A stretch of 64,000 nucleotides of DNA from Pyricularia pennisetigena (lineage: Eukaryota; Ascomycota; Sordariomycetes; Magnaporthales; Pyriculariaceae). Where the stretch lies: contig NC_043740.1 in NCBI RefSeq assembly GCF_004337985.1, positions 1,343,080 to 1,407,079 on the forward strand. The letters are read 5' to 3'. The notes beneath the pieces are model-generated. The model made no database searches. It saw only the letters and a program-made list of their open reading frames with translations, and was not told where the DNA came from. The translations under genes and the position numbers were made by a program. This document shows positions 32,977 to 45,301 of the stretch, in pieces. Each line of letters begins with the position of its first letter. Position 1 is the stretch's first letter.

Positions 32977-35900
32977 TGTGTCTGCCGTGTGTGATCGATC
33001 GCTATTCCTCTGGTCTGTATGGAGAAACACCACTTCGCCGACCTGGCGGTGGTGTTTAGATGTGTTGGAATGACGGCTGGATTGTCCCTCTTTCTACCGA
33101 CAACAAGGGCAAATCCGAGGTCAAGAAGCGAACGCTTGGTCAACAAGATGCGGCGTGCGGTCGAGTCGGGGGGGCGGACCACGTCTGTGAGTTTTATCCG
33201 AAGTGGCGCAGGGACCCAATGCTGGTAAGAGGTGAGTGTCAAACGAGACGATGGCCTCGCTTCGTGCGTTCCAGTCCAAGGTTCGGTCCGTCGTTCCCCA
33301 AAATGTCGACGAGGCAGGACGAGAGGTTAATCAGTGCCCTCGAAAGTACTGGAGTCCAGCCAGCTCTGCCAGTCTCCAATGTACTTGTCGCTGCTCAGAC
33401 AGACGCGGCTAATATCCGGTCTGTAGTGCTTGCTTGACGACCTTGCCGGCGGTGGATGGCGAAAAAAGAACGGCGAAAGAAACGAGGGAATGGGGGAAAG
33501 AGAGGGAAAAAAAAATTGAGGCGGGCCGTAGGGCAAGAAAGGCAAGAAGGCAGGAGGCCTAGCGCCGGAGACGATGGTTGGGAGGGCCTCAATGAAAAAG
33601 AAGGGATGAATGATTGGGGCGAGCAAAGCAAAGGAACTGCGGGTCTGGGCATGCAGTATTGAACAGAATAAAAAAAAAAGGGGAAGCTGTTGTGCTCTAC
33701 TTCTCCAACGTCGCATCGGCCTCGCCTCCTCTGTGATCGCTGCACCAGAAGAGACAACGCCAGGAACAGGGTGTGAATTAATGTGGAGCCGTACCAGGAT
33801 AAAGTCAAGGTGGTGTGGTAGGGTTCCTGGCTTTCAACGTTGCACCGGTATTGGTAGACTCAGGAATACAAGAAACGGCGCCGGTCAATCCAATCGCCTC
33901 ATCGTTGCAGACAAATTCCTATCTATTGCAAGGAATGTTCCTGTGATTTCCGTAATCATCAGCACGAACTGCAACGGCTTCATTGGCCACGAGGGGTTTG
34001 CAGTAGTCGTCAATTGCTGGAGGTATCTAGTTCAAGGGATAGCGTAGGACGTAGCGATTTCTTGAGGGCTTGCAGATGACCCCTACTGCCTGTTTTATCA
34101 GGCTAGCTAAATTAGGTTAGATGACAGGAGACCCTAGAGATTTTCAATTTTGGGCATGGATCCAAAAAAGGAATAGTCCGTCACGAGCCACAGAGCGGGG
34201 GAAAGAGGTTGAGCTCCTGTTATTTGCGATACTACGTGGTTACTGCACTGACAGGTACTTTGGACAGCAAACAATACCGTCACAATCTCGGCCATGCTGT
34301 AAAATTGAGGATTTGTTTCCTTATCTTTCACTAACTATCATCCTTTCGCCCGACACTAAATACTGCACACATCACGAGTCAATAAATATGCTATCGAATA
34401 AATTCATGATTAATTTATTGGATAGCACAGCACCTTTGCTGTTAATAAAGGTAGCACTTAGATAGGTACGTAAGTGAGTTGGCTTCCGTGAGGCTTGGTA
34501 TGTGCCTCGGTTGGCGGCTTTAGACCAGCTACGCTGATCGCCAGATGTTTTGGCAAGTTGTGGCAGTGGAGACTTGAACAAAAAAAAAACCATAACACGT
34601 TATCGCGAGCCACAAGATTACCTTTGTAGATTCAATTTGTGCCAAAGAACGTTGTGTTGTAGATCGGTGTGTGAGGCGATATTTGTGACCGGCCCTTGTT
34701 CCACGCCCAGGACGCCTTCCGAGAGCCGGTTTGTGTTTGGGGCTCCGCTTTCTTCTCGAGCTTTGCTTCTTCGATGCGAGACTCAGCCTCTCCAGAGCCC
34801 AATCCCCCATTTGTTCAATGTGGATCATTTGTCTCCGGATCCAATGTGATTACGAGTCGCGTCGTAGATTTTTCATCGCATCAAATCCATCGCTACCAAT
34901 CAAAGATAGAAAACAAAGCAACCAAAGTCAAGTCAGTTTCGGCAGGACCGTGAGCTTGTGCAAAAACAAACAGCCAGAGCATGAATAGGAGGCGTTGGCC
35001 TGAGAGACTTAATGCGTCTGTGCTCAAAATAATTCCATTGGAGATAGATCCCTTGTGCTCCGTACGCACGTACGAAAGACGTGCCCATCATTGCTTCTGA
35101 CAGGTGACCAAGCTACAAAAAACTGTGATTGCGCACAAACCTCCTGACGCCGTACTCAGTCTTGTCAGTGAAAAACTTCTTCCTCACTTCCTTGATGACC
35201 CACCCGCACCACCCACCCACACGTTCGACGCTTTGACCCCGTTTCCCTACTGTACCACAAGAGTGAGTGACAGGGCTAGGCGGAAGCAATATTTGCACAA
35301 CAGCCAGGCTTGTTTGTGCAATGCGCTGTAGAACTCTACCCTTGCTGCTGCCCCGCTGTCCACCGGCTCATGTCCGGTGGTGCAGCCTGCACATCTTGTT
35401 CGCTCGCCTAGCTATAAGTACTGTAATCATAGAGGAAGGAGCACGACAAAGACGGGAATGCACATCTTTCGACGGCAAAACAGCTCTCAAGATGACAGGG
35501 GCCCCAGTCCCAATCGGCTGAATCGGCCTCCCGTCCAATCTTCCCTATGGTGTTGAGGATGAACCGGTGGGTTTGTTTTGACTCGACTCACCCAATGTAA
35601 TCTAGCTCCTACTGCGATCTACACATTTTAGTACTTTGCAGGTATAGAATAAGTGTTGCCGGGAAGTTTTGCAACTCCTTTTTTTTTTCAGTAAGAGAAA
35701 TTTGAAAGGGAGAATGGAAGAACATATTGAGCTAAAAAGAGAGACACAGAGAGTAAGAGAGAGTGAAAAAAAAAAAACATAATGCAATCCCGTTAGAAAA
35801 GAAGATGAATCCACCCAAGTTGCCACACTGGACTGGTTGATGCTTGTGGGAGACGGCCGTTTTTGAAACGTCCCAGCTGAAGCTTGATCCTAACAACATT

Positions 35901-38900
35901 TATGCAGTCATTTCCATGGGGGGGCTCCTCATCCAAAGTGGAGGGGGCGCTAGGTAGCTGGTGGATCATGCCTCCCTCTCCTGGAAATTCCTCCGCTTGT
36001 TCTGCCGACCTGTCATATCCTTGGCGGTCGTCTGTCAACTAAACTGCACTTTTCTGTCACAAAAAGTTGGTGCATTAGGCAATGTGGATATAAAGAAAAA
36101 TGAAGGATGAACCACTATTGCATTTTATACCACTTGACTGTCCGTGGTAATCACTCGCATTCCCAAGACTTTCCGCACGTCCTCGAATGCGATCAAAGCC
36201 GGGTAGCAATCCATGGAGCCGGCTATTAATCTGCGAGCAACCAAATGACTTTTACTCGGAAGATCCGAGTGCATTGCAGAGACCCGTCGTTGGCCGAGGA
36301 ATGATAAGTCCGTGAAGGAGGGGGTTTTTTTTTGGGTTTTTTTCTCTATCATACTTTTTCCACCTACCGCTGGAACACATTAGAATCCCTTGCAGTGCGC
36401 CCAAAATTCTGGTTCGGTGGCCGTCTCGTCTAAACTTGTGGCGTATTTAGGGAAACACAACTGCTTCGCCGAGCTGCTTTGTCTGAGTAGGTAGGCAGCT
36501 GTCTACGTCTCACGCCAGCTTTTGTTCCAGATAAATTGAACACGGTTCGCGATGAGACAAAAAAATGCTCGCGGATGTAGATCGCGTGTGGACTCCGATT
36601 TGCGCAGCGGCTGTTATTTTATTCCATTATGGCTTTTACGAAACATACTTTGCACGCACAACAGGTAGGCCCTTCTGAGGGCCCTCAAGTCGAAGAACCG
36701 ATGCGATTTGACCGTCAAATTCGCCAAGGAGAGTGGGAGAAAAGGAAGAAATGGAAAGACAAAGAAATGTGCACAGTATGGTCCACGAATAGAAGATATG
36801 TATTAAGGACCCGATTATAGTATTAACAGGGTACATATTTAGATAATAGTCTATAATACTTGTGTACTGTAAAGGTACCCGAAATTGATGCAGGTCCCTT
36901 TACCACAGTTTCGTTTCGAGGGCAAGTATAACAGCAAGCATTATGCTTGTCAGAGCGGACCATTTCCCAGTCCATTTTTTTTTTGGTCTTTATTTTCCTT
37001 CATCCGATCCAATGAAAAGCTATCGCCATTACGTATCTGCTCTGATTAATCCGTATATGGCCATAGATACGAAAGTATTAGGTGAGAGGTCAACCCAGAC
37101 TTGTCCTAATCCAGGTTTGATTGGCAATGACGAGGTGATAGTTTGGTTTTTGTCACAAAATGACAAAAGTGAATCGAGAGGGCCTAGTGAAGAAAAGTTG
37201 GCTCGATCGTCAACCTACCTGCCTGAACAATCAATCGATCGGATGGCAGTCCGTCGTCGGCTAAGTCGTCCGCCACACCTTTGCAGAAAGAGACTTCAAA
37301 TGTCTGTCTAACAGAGAGAGGGAACAAAAAAACAAGATTCTGCCATTCGTGGCGACTTCCGGCTATGATGCCGCTATTCTTAGCTGGGGGTGGAGGCACG
37401 GTCAGGTAGGAGAATAAAATGCCTGCTTTGGCCTACCGCCAATACGACGCTTGTTCGGTACCTTAAAATTTTGACCGAAAACTTGGATTTTTGGCTACGG
37501 TGGTCGGTGCCTTGACATGGGAAGTCCCGGCCCAGACCATCGGGGAATCAACACCACCTACCTATTTTGGATGCCACCACACTGACCCGTTTCCATTGAT
37601 TACGAAAGACATCTATCACATAATACTACATAGTAGTTGACTACGGAGGAGTATTTGAATTGGGATGGGCTTTGAGCGTGGTTTGGTTAGCTTGGTAGAA
37701 TTAACCTGATATCGAGATTTCCATGTTGTAGCTGGATATAGGAAAACAAAGACAATCATCTATCTACCTTTTACCTTTTAGTAGACATGTTATAAGCCTG
37801 GTGTTTCGTCTATATTGTTCAATAAGACGTGTGCTTTGTTTCGTTGATGGCATGGAGAAACGTAAGGGACCAGTCTATGCAACTGAATATATCTTGATTT
37901 AAGATATGGAGCTCTTGTCAATTTGCGAGAGGAAATAAGAGGTCTCACCAGTGAGCGTACTCGGTGAATGAACCTCTTAACTGCTAGGTTAGATGAGAGC
38001 GCATAAGGTGTGGACATAAAAACTACGCCTTCCCATTTGCATTTTTCTCGAGATACCCTCATGAATCGTTCCAAAATTTCCGGCTTCTATATATGGCATG
38101 CTTTACCTAGCCACTCATGACTTTGTTCAGCCTCGCATCTTGACAAATGTATATTCTTTGAGAAGTCTCGCTACCTCGGCTGTATAGGGCAATGATACCT
38201 CCGGCTCGAGCCTTGACTTCGAAACCGGTATAGTAGGGCATAACACTGGGTATGTCCTGGTTGATACATTAATGTTGTCTGCTGAATCAGACGTTATTCA
38301 GATGAATCTGCCAGTGCCCACGATGGCTTTGCCACAATACCTGCCATACCCTGGCCCTACTTCATCTCTTCCTTCAACAGCATATGCCTGCCCAAGAAAA
38401 TGAAAACGAAAGCATTGGTAACATTGGCCTTTAAACAAGGCGCAGCGACAGCGGAGTCAACCCCTTCGTCCTAACTCTGGTGGCTGAGTATTCAGTAAGT
38501 GAGCGTGGCTCACCATCCGGCAGATCCGCAACCCTTATTGCGATCCTAAACAGCCTAGTCCCAAGACCCTGGACATGTTCATCTCATATACTTAGTATTT
38601 TCGGTATAATTTGGCGGCTGGTTCCATATATCACACCCGGGCTCTCCTTGCACATTGGGGAGAGGCCTTGGCGAGGGTTGAAGAAGGTAAAACTAGGTAG
38701 GGACAGGGCTTACTGTCCTTGGAATTCGTGGAATGTTCTAGGATGATACCGTGACGGCAAGGATGCGTTGAAAACATCAGACTCGCCAGTCAGTTAATAG
38801 TCCGGGTGCACTTGTCACCGTCGGCAGAAGTAGGACTAGCTTTGAGAACCTCAAGTCGGGATGATGGGTCGTCGTGTAAATCCCATCTTTGATGCATCTC

Positions 38901-41900
38901 ACTTAGTAAACACCATAGCGCCTCAGCTCACAGCATTATAATCATTTCATTCTGGTAAGGAGTTGTTGAGGTGCTCCATCCGGAAGGCTTCTCGCAATGT
39001 CGTATATCAGTCCATGGCTTACCGTAGAGCGCCGCACAACTCTCTACGCCGCCGTATTGGATGCTTCATCAACCAGATATCAAGAATCCTCAACAAAGCT
39101 ACAGTCCCGCAAATGGCTTGCCACCATGGCCAGTCATCCAAAGGATGTGTGTCACAGAATTGGACCACCCTCTAGTCTACAGCTGGGGTATAGTTGGCCC
39201 ATTTCTATACAATTCTTCTGCGCCGGATGCCCGTCTGGGACTTTTCGCAGCCAACAAAAGGTGCATGCGGCAATTAAATCTACAACAGTTGTTTTCTTGG
39301 ACCAGATGAGTAGGTTGGACTTCTGGAATCTCAGCTGGTGTGAGGACCAGGCTTCCTGCAAAGCGGACAGATCAGGGCTACGCTTCCTCGTGATGAGGAA
39401 CGATTCTTGAGCGGTCCTGCATATACTGACCTCGTCGGGAACGCATGCTGGCATGAATGAAGACGGGAAATTGCTCAATAAAAGTCCGAAACTCCTGTTG
39501 AGTAGATGACTACGACGGGAACTTGTGGTGTCTCCTCCTTACGCAGCCGGTGTTTCGTCCCAAAAGAGCTGCAAATTTGGACATATCTTCCGCTAGTAAG
39601 ACGAAACATATTGATCACAAAGCAATCTCTTGGTTTTCCAACCACTGTTATGTACAAGAGCTGATGTCAAGGTAGGGAAAAAAAAAGGTGGCCATCGAAA
39701 GATTAAGGGGGTGAAGACGAAGACGAAGCCAGAGGGCAATGTGCTCTTGGTGTCAACACAAGGAACATATGATTATAAGGCCAACACGAGAATGGTTAGA
39801 GCAGACTTCCGGAGATAAACAAACTAGGGTTTTTAGCTGCCAGCAGTCGGTAGAGCTGAACTTCCTGAGGCGGATACAAAACATGCAACCATTTCAAGTG
39901 CAACGCAGGCATTACCTGTACGTAAAACTTGCAAAAGTTGGACGACGTACCACATCATGATCCTTCTGTCCAAAAAAGATTACTACCGATACATCAGAGG
40001 GTGCAATCAATCTCGACCCAAACAGATTCTCGGGCTAATTAATTATGGTGAACTTAGTGAAGAGCAGAAACAGACCAGCATCGATCTTCTCGAATGAACG
40101 AAACCAAAGCGCCACAGTGAGGCCATACGTCAGTCAGTTCAGGAGACTAGCCTTTTCGCCTATCATCCCAAATAACCACCATATCATGGTCCATTTCATT
40201 CACGAACAGGATCGCGGCGAAAAGTAGGTGTGACACATTGAATGTGCAAACATCAAGATATTTGGATCAGTGATAGTTCGATGGGAGAAGTTTGACAGAA
40301 ACGGGGTTAAGTTTGGTGAATCTGATTGGCCTCCTGTATCCGGTAGTGCCATCTTTGCGCACCTTGATAAACTATAGAAGGAGCTTTTAGACCTAGTATT
40401 CGCCTCGACCAAATGATCAGCTTTTGACGACAGGTCATATACGTAACCATGCCAATCTCGTGGCTCCTCAGGTTTGGTTGAACGAAAAGCATGAACAAAC
40501 TCTTGATTGAAGACGGTGTCGTTCTGCAGGCGCATATGGTAACCATCTGTCCCTATCCGTAAGTGAGAGGGTTGCAGTGCAGAGAGATGCAGTAAATATT
40601 ATAAAAAGTTCTAAGGTTTTGCTAGTGCTATGCCAGAAGGAGCAATTGGAACCCAGAGACCAATTCTTACGGTTGAGAGTGACGCAAGACGTGTTTGCCA
40701 CCTGCAGACTATGGCGCTGTAAATGCTCCGTAAGTACATTGGCAGAATCTGGGGGTGTTGCTCCATGTGAGCCAACTAACAAGTTGGCAAGGAAGCGTGT
40801 TTAAAGATTTTTCTCCATATGATAGTCGCGCGCTCCTGCGGCGGTGGTAAATAGCAGTGCATAACAAGGTTGTCGTTGAGGTGGAAATGTTTGTATGTGT
40901 GCGTGTGCGTTTTATTACACCAGACGACGTCGTAAAAAAATAACAACAACCCCCCTGTTCATTGCGGATTTTCACGTGAAAACACACAGGTTGGCTGATC
41001 CTCCCCTTTCACGGGCCGGCTTGTCTTTGTTACATCAAAAAAAGTTCCCGAGATTGGCGATCAATGGCTGATAAAACTCATATCAGACTTGATAGAAGAT
41101 ATCGACCTGCATCCGTGCAAGCCGTGGTGCGATAGCATGTGCATTGTTCTTTTTTTGTGTCTTTCTTTTTTTTTTCTTTTTTTTTTTTTGATTTTTTTTT
41201 CTTCTTTTCTTTTTTGCTCTCCCACCCCAGACACGCGCAGCTGTTTGCCACCGGTCCGTCCGGACCTCGGCGGTAATGCCCTACGGTAGGTAGTTTTGTG
41301 TGACTAATGACAAGAAATTTCGAATTGAACGGATCCGTGAAGATCTCGGGGAAATGCAAGCTTGGAAGCCATTCATGAATCCCGTAGGAGTTGACAAGGG
41401 CAAGCTTCATGTCGCAACTATGTTACTAGCAACCAATAGCCATCGCAAGTGCTTGGCTTAACTAGGGACGGCTGGTACGGCTGGTACGGCTCAGCTTGGT
41501 CACTAGGATAAAAGTTGAAGCAAAATGCCATTGAATTCATCCCAATCGAGTCTCCATAAGCCTTACTGAAGCCCGTGGCGTCTCGCACCACTTTGGTTTC
41601 CTTCGTCTGAAAGGTTCTGTTCAACCTCACCTCATAAACTGGCAGAGGTTCCGCTTTTGCTTTGACATGCATTTTCACATGTCAGACCTAAGTTTCCCTT
41701 ACAAGGGTTTTCTTATCAAGGCCTGGGGAGGAGCATTGAATTCGAGCTGCCCGACTCTCAGGCTTCTTATTGGCTGGGTGCGTGCGTGCCTTGCAGGGAT
41801 TGTAGCTGCCAGCAGAACCTACTGCCGTCGCCTACCTCCCAAACGACGTAGCACGAGTTCGTGTCTGAGAACCCCACTAACCATCCGTTGTTCTATGCCC

Positions 41901-42760
41901 CTCTAACGCATCCCTTTCTTTCTACCCGCCAAATGAATTCGTCCTGTTCGTTCGAATAGAATGAATTCAATCGCACATCAGGCTGCCATCCAAGAGTATC
42001 AGCAGGTAAGATAGCAATGCCTCAGTCCTCGAATCGATTAGCGAGGCGACATTCGATCAGCTTGCCTGACGGTCAGGTCAAAGTTGAACGGCTTGTTGCA
42101 TGGCAAATTCGAGAGATCGATCGTCTGTCTTGTCCGTCCTCCTGTGGGACTCTATCACACACCCCTGACGGACCCAAGTGCCCAAGTGGAGCTTTTTTGC
42201 TGAACGCCACTTACTATAGTAATGGATCGTTATCAAGTCAACAGCTTGGCAGTTGGCAGGTAGTACAGCATGATAATTAGAAGATCAAGCTCGGGATGGA
42301 AAGCATCCTGATCCTGGCACCACCGACTGCCCGAGGTCTGCAAAGCCAGCCTGCCTACTTGGCTTTTGTCGTCACCTGCTTTTTAAAGACTGATGATGCC
42401 TGGAATCTGACGACCAAAGGCGAGCTCCTCTGTTGGCGGACCACACCGTTTGCGCCGAGTCGCAACGTGCAATGCAGGCGCATGTCCCGACGAGCTGTCG
42501 TCCAACAACACCCTTGTATTCCTTAGGTAGTACCTACCTTCCCTGTCAATCGGGGCAAAAAAAGTGACTGAATGCTGAATGGTGTGTGGGGCTTCCCGTC
42601 CCAGCGAGGCAAAGCACATGTCAAAAAAACCGAAAAAAAAGAGCTGTTGCCGTTAATGCAACCCATCGATCATCTTACCTGTTGTCCAGGTCGGTAGGTA
42701 CCAACCACGTAGGCAGGCATGGAAAGTAAAGGCCAATGCGACATTTCCGCTGGCGAGAAT

Positions 42761-42795
<35 letters not shown>

Positions 42796-43582
42796 TTCTA
42801 TTGTTTCCCATTTAAATCTGAGACTGTTCACTTAGTCTAGCTGTTCTGTTCTTCTTCCTTTACCTGTTACCCTGTTTTTTTCCCCCAAACCATTCCCAGG
42901 AGAAGCAAAAGCAACAATAAGTGGGCCGAGAGCACGCATTGACAAAGCTCGTAGGTATCACCACACATTATAGCACACATTATAGCAAAGTTGTACATAC
43001 ATCACGAGCTTCTGCTTGTTGGCAACTGTCGTGCTTTCAATCAATCAACTCGCATTGACTCGACGGGTCTTGCTACTTGCTTATCAAAAAGGACAGCAGC
43101 ACACCATCAATCACATCAACAACGGCCTGGCAGCTCCCCGACCCACACACATACCAGACTACAAGAGGCACGCCGATAAGAGTGCCGCCACGAACTTGCT
43201 TCTGCAACTATCCATCGCCAATCATTGAATGCAGCCGTGCGACACTTGATTGCTTCTGCTACTTTTACTGCCAGGGTCGCACTAACCAGGATCCTTGCGT
43301 ATTATTCTGGCCCGGACAACGTCGTACGTATCAAAAAGTCCAACCCCTCACATCATCAGCTGAAGCTAGTCTGGAGATCAAAGCTTACCAGATTGCGTTT
43401 ATTTTCACCAAGACAGTAGCTCCGCGCTTGAGTTCAGTCACCCCCCCCCCCCAATACCGTGAATTACTTTGACGTACCCGGCACTTTTTTTTTCATCTCT
43501 TCTATCCTGCTTGAACATCTTTGTTCTCTGTCCTCCAACTCGTCCTCTCTTCCCACAATCACCACAAAACTTCATAGGCACA
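32977..43582. other. 10.6 kb gene-poor block
   Basis: No supportable gene, RNA gene or intact transposon found. The first ~450 bases are probably the promoter and leader of the DENN gene and the last ~600 those of the CAP20-like gene. Between them the open frames are short, overlapping and without domains. Simple runs include a T-rich tract near 41160-41210, a 30-base poly-T at 42764-42793 and a 12-base poly-C at 43441-43452. A few minus-strand stretches (about 41418-41690, 40200-40535) have mildly coding-like codons and could be decayed gene remnants. A highly spliced gene cannot be excluded by eye. Confidence 0.45.
42764..42793. repeat. 30-base poly-T tract
   Basis: An uninterrupted T run in the gene-poor block about 0.8 kb upstream of the CAP20-like gene. 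It is a simple mononucleotide repeat. Confidence 0.9.
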
Positions 43583-44202
43583 ATGGCTTCACCTCAGGTT
43601 AACGGCGAGGTCCCCCACTCGGCCTTCTTCGATGTAAGTTTACCTTATGTTGCCTTCTGCGCTCCTAGATTGACTAACTTTGATCAATATAGCATCTTGC
43701 CCAGTACCCCGTAGTCAACGATGGCATCGAGGTATTCAAGAAGAACCCTTACGGTCAGCGCAGCATAAATGTTACCGACATGGTCTACAAGCGGGTCGCA
43801 AAGCCCGTGATTCCCTACCTGTCAAGGCCGTATCAGTATGTCAGCCCATACGTTAAGAGGGTTGACGACATCGGCGACAAGACGCTCGCCAGAGTCGATA
43901 AGACATTCCCCGCGGTCAAGAAGCCGACAGCAGACCTCTATGCCGATGTGTCGAACCTTGTGACTTTGCCCATCCGCAAGACAATTGAGGGCAAGGACCA
44001 CGTCATCACCACTTACAGCCAGGAGTATAAGAGCTTCGTCAACAACTCTGGCAACGAGGGCGGCCTCGTCACGTACGGCAAGGCACTCTTTGGGACGGCC
44101 CTGGTCCTCACAGCTGAGTCAATCAGCTGGGTCAAGCTTTACCTTCACAAGGCAAAGGAGGATGCCAAGGCCGCCAGCGCCAATAGCAACAACAGCAACT
44201 AA
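43583..44202 (+). CDS. CAP20: CAP20/perilipin-like lipid-droplet protein
   Basis: Two exons, 43583-43633 and 43693-44202, giving 186 aa; the 59-nt GT-AG intron falls after codon 17. The sequence matches the fungal perilipin family that includes Colletotrichum CAP20 and Metarhizium MPL1: MASPQVNGEVPHSAFFD, then HLAQYPVVNDGIEVFKKNPYG, PYLSRPYQYVSPYVKRVDDI and GDKTLARVDKTFPAVKKPTA. Family members coat lipid droplets and are needed for appressorium turgor in plant or insect pathogens; that role is known for the family and inferred here. There is no signal peptide or clear membrane span, as expected. The leader contains a poly-C run about 130 bases upstream. The start is the only ATG that gives the conserved N-terminus. 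Confidence 0.92.
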
Positions 44203-45301
44203 GCTTACCCACCATGACTCGTGGGCCAGTTGCCCTTGCCTACCAAGTCCAGTAGCAGCCTGACCAACGACTGTGGCTGCTGTTTTGAGCAAAAACAAAA
44301 TCTGGTACGGGCCTATCTTTGGCCCATCAGACCGAGGACAGTGGTCGTGTCATCTAATCAGTATACCATAGAGACCGACCCGATAAAGTCAACATCCTTT
44401 TTTTTTCTACCTGCACTTCCTATGAGCCTTTGGAGGCCGGTTCTAAATCGAGTCTTCGGACGACGGGCGCTTGAGTGTGTGACACTTGTGGCGACTGGGC
44501 ACGGGACTGTTTGAACAATTGCCTTATCTTTGTTGTACTCCTTGCAGAAAACCAAGCTGCTGGCGGTCCAGTGATGATTATACCCTGTTTGCAGTACATC
44601 GCCAGGAGATTCCATTCGCGTGGAAATCAAGATTGGAGAGGGGCTTCATACCCATGTATGCTTGTTAAAAAGACGGTTGATTGTTTTGTTTCAACACCAT
44701 TTCTTCGCACTGTTATAGCTTCAATTATTAAGATTCTCTGTGGAATCTAAGTGGTGTTCTTTGCGATGAATTGATATCGATGCACAGGAAGTAAAAGTGT
44801 CGCTTGCCTCTTGTTAACAAAATGTATACAATGCAAGTAGTTAGTTACTGCAGAAGTGGTTTTGGGAAATTATGCCAGATCCCCGTTCGGATATTGTCAG
44901 CGCAAACATGTTACGAGGTAATTTGGAGGTGGTGCCTAGTTTTAATGATTAATCAGACTGACCAAGCATTTCATAAGAGAAGAAGAGGGTTAGGGTTGCT
45001 TGATGATGCAATTGTTTGTAATCCAAGTGCTTGGTGGGGTTAGGTTGGATTGGTTCTCGATTTGATGGTCATCAGTCAGCTCCCGTAAAACGTCTTTGGA
45101 AGCAGGTCTAGTGGACTTGGTGGGCACTTGGATGGAGGCGTCCAGGAAGGAGAAGATTCTAGGCTGGCCCTAGGTCTTCTCAAGCCACCACTTACACTAT
45201 ATAACTAAGCATTGGGTCCTATTACACAAGGAGACTTGCGACATGACCTGTTTATAAAATCTCAGGTTCGCATCGACGCTGTTACCCGTCCCAAATTCCT
45301 C
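44203..45301. other. Intergenic region between CAP20-like and pirin genes
   Basis: Contains the 3' end of the perilipin gene and the promoter of the pirin gene. No supportable gene. A TATA-like box at 45198-45204 is listed separately. Confidence 0.5.
45198..45204 (+). promoter_or_regulatory. TATA-like box of the pirin gene
   Basis: TATATAA lies 98 bases before the first ATG of the extended pirin. The position fits a core promoter with a short leader and would put the long N-terminal form in the mRNA. It is a short AT-rich match and could be chance. Confidence 0.4.

Noticed and set aside
33000..43500. Transposon relics in the gene-poor block
   Set aside because: I found no reverse transcriptase, integrase or transposase motif and no terminal repeats by eye. 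A database search could still find one.
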